Made by a program: the position numbers and the translations under genes. DNA of 64,000 nucleotides, from contig CM030935.1 of the NCBI GenBank assembly GCA_018136815.1, positions 2,268,192 through 2,332,191 on the forward strand, written 5' to 3'. The notes beneath the pieces are model-generated. The model worked only from the letters and a program-made list of their open reading frames with translations, was not told the DNA's origin and searched no databases. This stretch comes from Isochrysis galbana. Taxonomy: Eukaryota; Haptophyta; Isochrysidales; Isochrysidaceae. Positions 51,430-60,628 of the stretch are shown piece after piece (positions within the stretch are counted from its first letter, which is position 1; every line of letters begins with the position of its first letter).

Positions 51430-53352
51430 ATGAGGGCCACAACCAAGGGAAGCTCCAGCAAGGGTGGGGACGCCCCAACGGCGACAGACGAGTCTGAGGA
51501 GTGTCAGCAGACAGCACCTTCTGGGGCCGAGAGCGTGGAAGAGACGTGCCGCCCATGCCTCCTAGACGAGATGGCCATCACACCAGACAGGCAAGCCAGG
51601 CGTGCATCGTTCGGGAGAAGGGCTGGGAATGTCTTGAGCCCCTACGTCGAACGGGGGAAGCGCCTGCGTAAGCCTCCGCCCAACCCTGACTTCGGATCAC
51701 CGGGAGGGGGAGGGGGTGTGCGCCGAGCTAGCACGTCGTGGAGGAGCGCACGACACCCAGGAGACGAGGAGTCAGAGAACGAGGCGGACGACGAGCACGA
51801 GTCGGAGGACGACCGGGACCCGGACGGCAACAAGTGCTTCGTGGTGCAGAAGGGGGTCCTGGCTAACGTCCTGCACACCCTTGTGCACTGCCCCGAATGC
51901 GGCATGAGCCATTGCTTGTCCCTTGGCAAAAAGGAGAGAACGTACGGAGGGTACGGCCTCGCCATGCGGCTTGAGTGCGTGGAGTGCCTGCATGAGCTGC
52001 GCATCACCACCGCGCACCGGTTTCGTCTGGGCGGGGCACCCGCTGACCACCCCACGCCAGCTGCACAGCTTTCCTCTGACGAGGAGTCTCCGGCGAAGAA
52101 GCCGGTGTTGTCGGACGAGGCGGCGCGGGCAGTCATCGGGAGCCTCCTCGCGGGGCAGAGGTACCGGGGATACCAGGCCAACGCGATCGCGCAGAGGTCG
52201 AACCCGATGCACAAAGATACTTTCGCCCGGTACGTGAGCAACTTCCTCCCCTACATCGAACAGCTCACCCAGGAGTCTATGGACCTCATCAAGTACTGCG
52301 TCACGCGTTACGGCAACATGGACAACGGCAGCGCCGTCGTCTCCAACCTGACCGTCACCAACGACTTCTTCTGGCAGACAAGGGGGCACTACGCCACGCA
52401 CGGCACGGGCACCATCTGCGAGTACTACTGCGGCGGCATTATAGAGCGGCAGCACTTCTGCAAAAAGGTAACGCGGTGCGGTGGGGACGCCGCGTATAGG
52501 GACACCGCCAAGTCGATGGACGCCAAGGCCTTCGAGCGCATGCTAAAGCGAGTTGTGGATTGGATGGAGAAGGAGGTCCCGCCGATGCTGAGCGCGTTCT
52601 GCCTCAACGTTGTACCCCTCTTCGCCGGCGTCGTGCTCGACGGCGATGCCAGCACTGACAAATTCGTGGAGCAGGTTGCTGCACTGGCACAGCGGATGGC
52701 TGATTCACCGATCTGCGGAGACGTCGTGGCGCGTCCTTGCGTGAACCACCTGGCCAAGAACATAGGAAAGAAGGCAGGCGAGATTGGCGCCCTCCTGCAC
52801 AACTCTTGCACTTCCTGCCCGCTTTATGTCAGGAAGACCGACGGAAAGCCTTCGGCTCGGGGGACACGCTTGCATGTGGGATGCAACGGACCGACACATC
52901 CGCTGGTGAAGAAGTTCCAGCGATGCATTGGCGTTGCGATGCGCAGCGCAGTGAACATGGAGAGGGCACCTGGCCAGACTGTTGCGGACCGCGCGGTAGC
53001 GGCGGTCGAGGAGTGCCTGCTGCATCTGTGCAACATCCACGAGGCTGCCTGTGGTCCTCTCACGGGCCAACCGGTGAAGTGCCGCGCGCACGGTGATGGC
53101 CACATGTCGTCGGTGTATAAGGATTGCGGCGAATGGGCGGAGCGCATGACTGCCTACATCAAGGAGAACGTGGTGGACAAGAAGGACAGGATCTTCTCGG
53201 AGAAGGGCGCCTTCACGCAGAACGCCTCGGAACGCGTGGGCAGCGTGTGCTTGAAGTACAGGCCGAAGGGCATCGCGATGGCGAGCAGTCTGTATCGCGC
53301 CACTACCGACCTCGGGCTGGCGCATGTCAATGCGACCGTCATTGCCAAATGA
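51430..53352 (+). CDS. Kolobok/Mutator-like transposase, C-terminus shortened
   Basis: 640 aa, no intron, starting 150 bp inside the left end. Residues 1-135 are disordered with an acidic run. A zinc ribbon follows (C154-x2-C157 ... C183-x2-C186). The RNase-H-like catalytic region carries a first acidic site near ND312FFWQTRGHYATH, a second in VVLDGD404AS with CVNHLAKNIGK close by (the D..C-x2-H pattern of this group), and a probable third at TQNASE601RVG, followed by PKGIAMASSLYRATTDLGLA. This layout matches the Mutator-like transposase domain of animal and protist proteins. The stop comes at the junction with a minus-strand LINE fragment, so the last few tens of residues are probably missing or replaced. 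Codon use looks normal and the frame is otherwise open. Confidence 0.75.
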   Translation: MRATTKGSSSKGGDAPTATDESEECQQTAPSGAESVEETCRPCLLDEMAITPDRQARRASFGRRAGNVLSPYVERGKRLRKPPPNPDFGSPGGGGGVRRASTSWRSARHPGDEESENEADDEHESEDDRDPDGNKCFVVQKGVLANVLHTLVHCPECGMSHCLSLGKKERTYGGYGLAMRLECVECLHELRITTAHRFRLGGAPADHPTPAAQLSSDEESPAKKPVLSDEAARAVIGSLLAGQRYRGYQANAIAQRSNPMHKDTFARYVSNFLPYIEQLTQESMDLIKYCVTRYGNMDNGSAVVSNLTVTNDFFWQTRGHYATHGTGTICEYYCGGIIERQHFCKKVTRCGGDAAYRDTAKSMDAKAFERMLKRVVDWMEKEVPPMLSAFCLNVVPLFAGVVLDGDASTDKFVEQVAALAQRMADSPICGDVVARPCVNHLAKNIGKKAGEIGALLHNSCTSCPLYVRKTDGKPSARGTRLHVGCNGPTHPLVKKFQRCIGVAMRSAVNMERAPGQTVADRAVAAVEECLLHLCNIHEAACGPLTGQPVKCRAHGDGHMSSVYKDCGEWAERMTAYIKENVVDKKDRIFSEKGAFTQNASERVGSVCLKYRPKGIAMASSLYRATTDLGLAHVNATVIAK

Positions 53353-53960
53353 TAAAACTCCCAGCTCACTCTGTCGAAAGCTTTCTCCCAGTCTAGGGCT
53401 AGTAGCAGTCCCGGGTCTCCGGTCTCGTCCAAGTAGGCCCTTGTGAGTTGTAGGAGGTGCGTGGCCTCACTAATGAGTCTTCTAGGCACGAATCCTAGTT
53501 GGTTCTCTGATATTATTTTCCCTATCACTTTGCTAAGTCTGTTTGTTAGGATTTTGGCTAGTATTTTGTAGTCGCTTTGTAGCAGCGTGATAGGCCTGTA
53601 GTTACGCGGATCCCGCGCGTCGCCTTTCTTGTAGAGCAGTATTATGTCGCCTTCTCGTAAGGTTAGCGCTAGTCTAGTGTCCCCGTGACCAGCGCTTGGT
53701 TGTATAGCTGTGTTAACAGCGGCGCTGCTATTTTTTCGTGCGCCTTATAGATTTCCGCCGGCAGCCCATCCGGGCCCGCGCTCTTTCCCGATCCGATGCT
53801 TCTTATAGCTTGTTTAGTTTCTTCTATATCTATGGCGCCCTCTAGCCGGCGACGATCTAGATCGCTTAGTGGTCGATCGGCTAGAGTCGCCTCTAGTTGG
53901 GGTATGCGCTGGGCGCTTTTGGGGGAGTATAACCAAACATAGTATTTGCGAAATTCCCTC
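53353..53960 (-). mobile_element. L1-like LINE reverse-transcriptase fragment
   Basis: Minus strand: IRSIGSGKSAGPDGLPAEIY, then in a shifted frame LTLREGDIILLYKKGDARDP, NYRPITLLQSDYKILAKILT, ISENQLGFVPRRLISEATHL and LLLALDWEKAFDRVSWEF. These are RT motifs 1 to 3 (fingers/palm start) of L1/Tx1-type elements. One frameshift lies near 53685. The sequence stops abruptly at the transposase 3' end without a 3' tail, so the rest of RT was lost by rearrangement, not by ordinary 5' truncation. Confidence 0.85.
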
Positions 53961-53989
53961 CGTATTTCTTTGTCCGTAGTGACCGTGTC

Positions 53990-54329
53990 GTGCTGTGAGT
54001 GTACGGGTGGGGCATGGCCCTGGCCCCTCCTGCCTCTCCCTCGCTGGCGCTCCGAGCCCCTGCGGGTCGACTGGAGCTGGCTGGGGGGTCCTGAACAGGG
54101 GGCCCAGGGGGAGGAGGGGCTGGTCAGAGGAATGGGCAGGCCACGACGGGCCAGGGCGGGCGAGTCAGGCGGGCCTGTAGGGAGGGGAATGGGTCAGCAG
54201 GGCAGTGTGCTCCTGGCAGGCCATCAGGCGTGCCAGGAGAGTGGGTGGATCCTCCCCCATGGCAGGGGAGGAGTGGAGAGAGAGGGGGGCTCGTGCCCCC
54301 CCATGGGCGAACTACGTATAAACTTAGTT
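53990..54329 (-). mobile_element. LINE 5' region fused to the RT fragment
   Basis: Begins AACTAAGTTTATACGTAGTT (54329-54310) and then follows copy 1 (CGCCCATGGGGGGGCACGAG, GGTCAGGACCCC-type blocks) until about 53995, where the RT-coding part starts. Only ~350 bp separate the 5' end and RT, so the endonuclease region has been deleted. This ties the hairpin-capped derivatives to the RT-bearing LINE. Confidence 0.72.
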
Positions 54330-54335
54330 GCGTTC

Positions 54336-55114
54336 CTTGAATTGTTGTACGCAGTCTTCGTTCACGGCTATGTGCCATGGCCCGCGGATGGAGCGGGCCC
54401 AAAAGTCCGGCTCCGGGTCTACTCCTTCGAGCTCTAGTAGGAGCTCTACGATCGCAGCGTAGACGGTGGCGTCCAAGAAGGTGTAGTCCCCCTCTTGGTG
54501 GAAAGATAGTTCGAATGTGGCGTCTGACTCGAAGTTGCCTTGCTCTTCATCCGAGAGTGGCTCCTGAGCGGCAGGGACAAGCAGGGGTGGTGAGGCTGTG
54601 GCTTGGTCCGAAGGGGTGGTTGGCAGAGGGGGATGGCATGCGTCCAAGGGCGCAGCATGGTTCTTGTTCCTGGGTGGGGTTGTGGATTGATGTGCTGCTG
54701 AGTCTGTCTTCTGATGCGTGTTGATCCTGCTGCTTGTGTTGTGCCCATAAGGGCCACCCGGTCTCGGGTCGCGCTGCCGAGGCAGCGCGGCCGTCCCCAG
54801 GGTGGGAGAGGCCTCTACCATAAGGCATGCCTGATGGATGGGTGTCCCTTCTTGTCTGGTGCTGATGTGGTGCTTGTCACAGCCTGTGACCCACCATGAG
54901 GTGGGCCAGCATGGCTGCCTTCCTTGGTGTGGCCGGGGCCACGGGCCGTGCGGCGCGACCGGGGTCGCGCTCACCTGCTCGGCCTCTGCGGGCGGACGCG
55001 GTCGCTTTGCCTGCGACAGCTCCATGGGTACTGTGGGGGCTCCCGCGGCGGGGGGCCCGAAGGAGAGGTGGGGAGCGGCGGCGCGCTCCATGGCGACCAA
55101 CTATAAAGTTAGTT
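54336..55114 (-). mobile_element. LINE 5' end with long ORF1-like frame
   Basis: Hairpin AACTAACTTTATAGTTGGTC (55114-55095), then an ATG at 55091 and about 250 codons open: MERAAAPHLSFGPPAAGAPT, KRPRPPAEAEQVSATPVAPH, a Ser/Pro/His-rich middle, and an acidic, better-folded end (FLDATVYAAIVELLLELEGV, FWARSIRGPWHIAV). It is the longest copy of the putative ORF1. It ends where the next element (54329) starts, so one LINE is nested against the other. Confidence 0.7.
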
Positions 55115-55156
55115 CATGTCTTCATACATTTCAGCACGCACACACGCCGACGGAGC

Positions 55157-55720
55157 TCACGCGCACTCCGCCTCTCGCACACGCTTCTTACTCGGTCGGA
55201 AGCCAACCTCGGACTTGCCGTACAGCTCCTGCACCTTGGCCTCTGTGCATGGCGTTAGGCGTGTGCGGTGCCCAATCATGGTGTGTGAGAGCGCCCTGAC
55301 GATGCCCTTCCTCACACACCATCTGATTTGTCCGCCAACCTTGTGCGCGTACTGCGCACCTTGATACGGGCGCTCCTCCCAACACGCCCACTGCTGTTCG
55401 TCCACCTCGAGTGGGACTCCTTTGAGCCACACCATGGTGCACACAGGCACCGAGCCCTCCTCCTTGCCCTGTGCCAGCGCCTCCTGCACCTCTGCACGGT
55501 CCTTGTCACACACTAGACAGAGAAAGTCTGAGGAGTCCGGGAACTCGTTCGGCACCTGCAGGACATGCCGCTGCGTAGGCGGCCCTTTGCCTGGAGATGG
55601 CGAGTCCTCAGGCGAGCCCGCGTCGTCCGGGGCGGCCTGAGGGGCGGCAGAGCCTTGTGCGCCCGGCCCAACACCTCCAGGGAGCATGCTGAAGTCACCA
55701 GCCAGCCCATACAAGTCCAT
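55157..55720 (-). CDS. Second ORF of the TTAA transposon, function unknown
   Basis: 187 aa from an ATG at 55720 (MDLYGLAGDFSMLPGG), read from the right end inward, opposite to the transposase. The first ~55 residues are Pro/Ser/Gly-rich. The rest is compact: SSDFLCLVCDKDRAEVQEAL, VCTMVWLKGVPLEVDEQQW, YAHKVGGQIRWCVRKGIVRA, and a basic end SKKRVREAECA. One CxxC pair is visible. No family is recognised. It may be an accessory DNA-binding protein of the element, or a captured host fragment. Confidence 0.5.
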   Translation of the reverse strand: MDLYGLAGDFSMLPGGVGPGAQGSAAPQAAPDDAGSPEDSPSPGKGPPTQRHVLQVPNEFPDSSDFLCLVCDKDRAEVQEALAQGKEEGSVPVCTMVWLKGVPLEVDEQQWACWEERPYQGAQYAHKVGGQIRWCVRKGIVRALSHTMIGHRTRLTPCTEAKVQELYGKSEVGFRPSKKRVREAECA

Positions 55721-55802
55721 GGAGGAGGGCTGGCTGGTGGTTCGCGGCAGGTGGTTCGCGGCAGGAACCCCCCCCCCCAAATCGGTACGGCCGCCACCTT
55801 AA

Positions 55803-56060
55803 AGTACTACTAATACTACTAATATTGAAACGGGCTGCGAAGCGCTGTTGGCTGCGAAGCTCTAGCCTCTATTCAATAAAGATAGGGATCCAGGGAGAGG
55901 CGAGGTGGAGAGGCCCCGCCACGAGGAAGTGGATCCGCGCGGGCGAGCTCGGCCTCCCCCGTCTCTCTCTTCCTCTCTTGCTCCTCCCTCCCGCTGCGAG
56001 CATCGCTCCTGCTGCGCCATTCATACGATATAGCTCTAACGCTCCCGTTCTTGCCACTCG
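55803..56060 (+). promoter_or_regulatory. UFSP2 promoter region
   Basis: Short stretch between the transposon and the UFSP2 ATG, with C/T-rich runs (55950-55990). No TATA box seen. Confidence 0.4.
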
Positions 56061-58101
56061 ATGACCGAGACGCTGCCTGGCGGCTCAGGCTGGCTGCTTG
56101 GATTCGTCGAGGATGGGCAACCGCACCCATTGCTGGCGCTTAGCTGCTCGCACTCCTCCTCGCGCGCCGACTGGACCAAGTGGCCGCTCGCCCCTCCGGC
56201 TGGCCTGTTGGTCCTAGGCATATACTCAAATGGCGGCGCCCAGCCACGTGCAGCTCAGCACCTCTCAGTGCTCCTTGCGGATGCTCGCCGCGAGAATCGC
56301 GAGCTTGGCGTGGCTGAGGCGGAAGGATACCTTCTGTGTGCCGTCTCAGAGGACGGAGCCGTGTCGTATTTCCTTGGGAAGGAGTTGCAGCCGACTAAAG
56401 TGCTGCCGCGCCAGGAGAGGAGCGAACTCTTCCGCCGAGCATTTGTGGGCGTACGCGCTCGCTTGGCAGTGAAGCTCAAGACAGCTGACCATACTGGTGT
56501 CGACGAACTGGCGAGCCAACTCCGTTCTGGTAGCTTGCACTTTGACTTTACCGATGCGCCACAGCTCGGCATCGTTGCCCCTGCCTCCTTTGCCGACGAA
56601 AATGCGCCGCTGTGCTCGTCGCTTGCTGGTTGCGCAACCGACGAAAATTGCGATGAAGATGAGATCGATGAAGATGGAGGCACCGGCGGTAAGAAGCGTG
56701 CGGCTGGCGGCAAAGGCAGGAAAGGAGGCGGCAAGTCCAAGGGAAGCGGCATAAAAAAGCGGCCAGGTGGTGGTGAATCGATGGACGATGCAGTGTTTGC
56801 AGCAACCGCTGCTGAGCTCGCCGCGCGTGAAATCTTCTCCGCCCGTGTTCTCCTAGAGGTATCGCCGCCTCAGAATGTAACGGCCTTGTCTCTTTCACTC
56901 GAGCCATGCAGCGGCAAAAGCGCCCAGCAGCCGCAGTCCCTCCAGCTAGATGCCATTGTGCAATGTCGCCGTGACTCTCCCCTCTGCCTTGCGCTGCATT
57001 CGCTCCGCTTGGAGCTGGCGCGGCAGGTGGAGAAGTTGAGTGGCATGCTGAGTGAGGGATCGGCTCCAGTTGCATGCGTTGTACAGCCCGAAGCTGTTGC
57101 GGTCCCGCTAACTCTCATCTACGCCTTGCGTGAGGGAGAGGAGGCAGCGGAACCGTCAGTGCGTGCCCAGCGCGAGGCACTACACCACGCCCTTGGACTG
57201 CCTTGCGACAGGCCCCTTCTACGTACCTGCAACGTGCTTGGCGGAGGTGAAGTAGGCGCGCACGGCATCCCTGGCTTGCTTCGTGATGTGCACCAAGGCT
57301 TGGGGCCCTCGGGCCTGGCGGGCGGCTCGATCTCACTGGTGCAAGGATCATACGAGTATTACCACTATCTTCAGCCGACCGGAAACGGCCAAAAATTAGC
57401 CAAGTACGATGATAATGGATGGGGCTGCGCGTACCGCTCGCTCATGTCCATCATCAGTTGGTTTCGCTTGCAAAAGTACACGTCTTTTGAGAACCCAACT
57501 CACTACGAGATCCAGAAAGTTCTTGTGGATCACTGCGGTCAAGACGCCGACGACTTGCTCGGTAAGAAAAAATGGTTGGGTTCATTCGATCTCTCGTTGT
57601 TTTTGGAACACGCGCTTGGCGTGCAATGCAAAACGATCTCGTGCAACTCGGGCCACGACATCGCCATAAATGCGCGCCAGCTTTGTCATCACTTTGACAC
57701 GCAGGGCACCCCAGTCATGATCGGAGGAGGCCAGGTGAGCGGCCGGCAAGATGAGCTGAGATCCTGGCGTACAGACATATTGCCATGAATGAGTGCACCA
57801 CATGTGCAACGTCCTTGATGTTTCCTTCCCAACCTAACACTGTTCATATCACAGCCTTCCTTTGTCCATCGTTTTGTAGCTTGCTTTCACACTCCTCGGC
57901 GTCGATTTCAATGATAAGACGGGAGAGGCCCGTTTCCTCATCATGGACCCGCACTACACGGGTCCCGACGACCTAGCGCAGATCCAGCCAAAGTGGGTGG
58001 GCTGGAAGTCACAAGACTCGATCACACACATGGGCACCAAGCTATTCCAGAAGGGCGAGACGTACAACCTGTGCCTACCGCAGCGGCCTTCATGTGTGTG
58101 A
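56061..58101 (+). CDS. UFSP2: UFM1-specific protease 2 (peptidase C78)
   Basis: Exon 1 56061-57734 and exon 2 57880-58101 with a 145-bp GTGAGC...GTAG intron give 631 aa. The C-terminal C78 protease has SYEYYHYLQ, DDNGWGCAYRSLMSIISWF with catalytic Cys about 456, FDTQGTPVMIGGGQ, and in exon 2 FLIMDPHYTGPDD with Asp581 and His583. It ends YNLCLPQRPSCV, the family's usual finish. The N-terminal ~400 residues are long as in UFSP2 (not the short UFSP1) and include a Lys/Gly-rich acidic insert (about 195-240). It matures the ubiquitin-like UFM1 and removes it from ER-associated targets such as ribosomal proteins, and so implies a UFMylation pathway in this organism. Confidence 0.95.
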
Positions 58102-58970
58102 AGAGTTGCACGTGTCGCCTCCCTGATCTAGATGAAGTTTGCTTAGATGCAGTGGACTGGCTAATTTGCTGGGGTGACTAACAAACACACACGGGCAACA
58201 GCAAAGAGGAGCGTCCATAGTCATGTGGTATTTTATGATTGACTTCCGAGGCCAAAGGCGTGCATTCTGGCATGGGCTTTGGTTGGATGGTGCGTTTCAA
58301 CACCCTTGCTGTGGATGCAATATTGTCTAGAGCTGATCAAATTTAAAGGTTGTTGCGGGTAGGGGAGAGACACTCCAAGTGTTGATAGGCGTGGAGGTGT
58401 GTATGGAGCTGTGCATGTGAATGTTTACCGCTTAAAGTCACTAATCTTGTGATTGGTCGCCGTGGTCCATGGTGACGGATCGAGCATGACCACTGGCTCG
58501 ATATGCGAAGAGACGGAAGGAGATCGATCGGCGGTAAGCGGAGAGTGATGGAATGTGGGGCTTGACCACCTCCTCAGCGGAGGAAGGTGGGAGGACGGGC
58601 TTGGGCGAGGGCGCGAGCGCGAGGACGGAGCGGACATGGCGTGGGCGATTGGCGATGGATAGGCAGAGGCTGGGGCTGAGGCTGAGGTTTGGTACTTTGT
58701 ACAAGTTGAGTGTTGAGAACGAGGGATGAGAGCGGGAACGAGAACAAGAACGAGAACGAGAGCGACGAACGACAGACGACAGATCGGATGGAGTCCGACA
58801 GACTGAGACTAATGACATGGCACCACACTCACATCAACACTTGCTCAACACTGACATATCCTCAGTACTGAACGCATAGAGACCGGCTGACAGACTGAAC
58901 AAGGAAGAAAATGCCGACCAGAGAGCGACGGGGCGACGGACGATCTGACGGGGCGACAATTACGAGTTAC
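58102..58970. other. Stretch without recognised gene
   Basis: 3' flank of UFSP2. Minus-strand frames at 58441-58818 (Arg/Ser-rich) look compositional. Confidence 0.45.
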
Positions 58971-58974
58971 GCAC

Positions 58975-59160
58975 AGGAAAAAAATTCTTGAAGATGACTA
59001 CTACGTTGCTAACCGCTAACCGCTTTCCCTTCCGCTGGGGTCCACAGCTGACAGCTGACATCGCCTTTACCCCACCCTCACTCCCCTTTTCGCCCCCCCG
59101 CCCCTCGCTCCTTTTTGTTCGGTTTCGGGGGGTCGACCCATGGCTGCGCTACCTTGGGTC
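58975..59160 (-). repeat. SINE-like repeat family 3, inverted copy
   Basis: AAAAAAATTCTTGAAGATGA at the low end, CATCGCCTTTACCCCACCCT in the middle and TTTTTGTTCGGTTTCGGGGG at the high end match the family. Confidence 0.62.
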
Positions 59161-59249
59161 TGGCGTCGACTGATCTTATGATAGGTCGTCAGGGATGGAG
59201 GGCCATAATTGGTGTTGATGAAGACCGAAGTAAAGAAAAAAACATGTGA

Positions 59250-59383
59250 AGATTTAGTCTACTACCGCTAGCTATAAAGGACCACGCACTCTCGGTACTG
59301 GCTCACGCCATCGCCTATACCCCAGAACACTCACACCCTTTACACTACACACTACCCTCTTCATCTTCATCCTTCATTCCTTT
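59250..59383 (-). repeat. SINE-like repeat family 3, split by a LINE
   Basis: AAAAAAACATGTGAAGATTT, CATCGCCTATACCCCAG, then CTTCATCCTTCATTCC; the remainder of the repeat (CCTTTGTCTTTGGTATCGGG) lies beyond the LINE at 60105-60140. Confidence 0.65.
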
Positions 59384-60104
59384 TACAGATCGACGACTCA
59401 AAAACTCAAAGACAGACTATTTGCGTACCCGAACTCCCCGACGCCGGACAGCCTCAAAGCCCTCTACCTAATAGCATGGAGATACATCATTAGTGACTTC
59501 TACAAGGTGGAATTTGAAAATCACACCTTCCACCATGTGCCGGTTATCGAGAGAGTTCTAAGCAGGTTCACGGTCCTCGTCAGAGGTCGTGAACCTCCGG
59601 ACGATTTCTCAACCGCACGCACGCGCAAGGCCACCCAGGGAAGGAAGCCGAAAATCAAATCTCCACACGACCTCAGCGCCCCCGTCTTTTCAACTAACAA
59701 CAAAGGCGCCCTGGTAATGAACACGAATCTAGCAATGGTAGCGAAAGCCCTCAACATAGCAGAGCGCAGAGCGTCTTGCCTAACCAAGCGACCCCTAGCC
59801 GCTAGTCGCGAGCCGACCAACCGACGACAGACCTTAGTCACAATGACCACAGTTGCCTGACGCCCAGCACAAAAAACAAACACACATCAGCCGGTAGCCC
59901 GATGGCACAGGAGGAAGGTGAGAACCAGGCCGTCGAGAATCGGTACACACCGTCTGCCGCTAGAAACCCACTACACCCAGCCCCTAGGTAGAGCACGAGG
60001 GGACGAGCCGCAAGGCAGGTGGAGGGGGAGGGAAGGGAAGCGGGCGTGGCTGCGTAGATACTGTGCAGGGTCGCGCGCGCGGCGAGATTATTAAGAAGTT
60101 TTTT
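59384..60104 (+). mobile_element. 5'-truncated L1-like LINE with 18-bp target duplication
   Basis: 721 bp between exact repeats TTCATCCTTCATTCCTTT (59366-59383 and 60105-60122). It encodes the end of ORF2: LKDRLFAYPNSPTPDSLKAL, YLIAWRYIISDFYKVEFENH, then a basic tail to a stop at 59860. The ~240-bp 3' UTR ends GCGAGATTATTAAGAAGTT plus T. That ending is shared with the non-autonomous copies at 313 and 29096, identifying it as their likely driver family. 5' truncation is usual for LINEs. Confidence 0.88.
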
Positions 60105-60122
60105 TTCATCCTTCATTCCTTT

Positions 60123-60380
60123 GTCTTTGGTATCGGGGGGATGGGGGTGGGGGTGGGGGGGCGTGCACTACGTCGGGTCAAGTGCCAGGGGCGGTCTGGG
60201 GCAGACCTGTTGATGGTTGTTCCTGTGGCAGACACACGCAAAGGCCTGTTGCATATATCTTCTATATTTACCGTGCCCCCGGGGGGTAGTAGGTTGGGAG
60301 GAGTGAGAGAGTGTATGGGCTTTGCTGTACGGTGGAGGACTAAGCCCGCGCGCGTGGCGAGAATGTTAAGAGGTTTTTAA
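60123..60380 (+). mobile_element. Older LINE 3' end remnant
   Basis: After the end of the family-3 repeat, the last ~120 bp (GTGCCCCCGGGGGGTAGTAG ... GCGAGAATGTTAAGAGGTT) resemble the LINE 3' UTR with more changes. Confidence 0.5.
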
Positions 60381-60628
60381 CTTCAAAAGATGCTTGTAGA
60401 CGGCTGTAATTTCGATATTTCATATTTCTGTCATTTAACCATCTGAAACATAGTACTAGTACATGTGGCAGCACCACATATCACGTGGCACGCACGGCGC
60501 AAGCGACGACGCGAGCTGGCCAGTCACTAGCCATCTATCGATACGTGTAGCTGCGATTCCTAGTGATTCCAACAACAACGGCCCTCATTCTTACTTCAGA
60601 ACTTAATCGCTACATCAAACTACGTCTT
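60381..60628. other. 3' flank of the hypothetical gene
   Basis: AT-richer spacer with nothing recognised. Confidence 0.4.

Larger units (their letters stand above)
51279..55798. mobile_element. TTAA-flanked DNA transposon, Kolobok/Mutator-like, 4.5 kb
   Basis: Bounded by TTAA on both sides (51275-51278, 55799-55802) with terminal inverted repeat GGTGGCGGCCGTAC, exact over 14 bp, then C/G homopolymer runs on the inner side of each end. It holds a transposase gene on + (51430-53352) and a second gene on - (55157-55720) that converge. Between them are LINE pieces that inserted later. TTAA targets and GG-starting ends fit the Kolobok superfamily; the transposase agrees better with that than with piggyBac. 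Confidence 0.8.

Noticed and set aside
51279-55798. piggyBac assignment from the TTAA target
   Set aside because: The TIR does not begin CCC/CCT and the transposase lacks the piggyBac catalytic arrangement; the D..C-x2-H..E layout suits Kolobok/Mutator-like proteins.
59507-59860. Independent 117-aa gene
   Set aside because: It is the C-terminus of LINE ORF2: the frame continues upstream to the 5' truncation point and the whole lies between target duplications.
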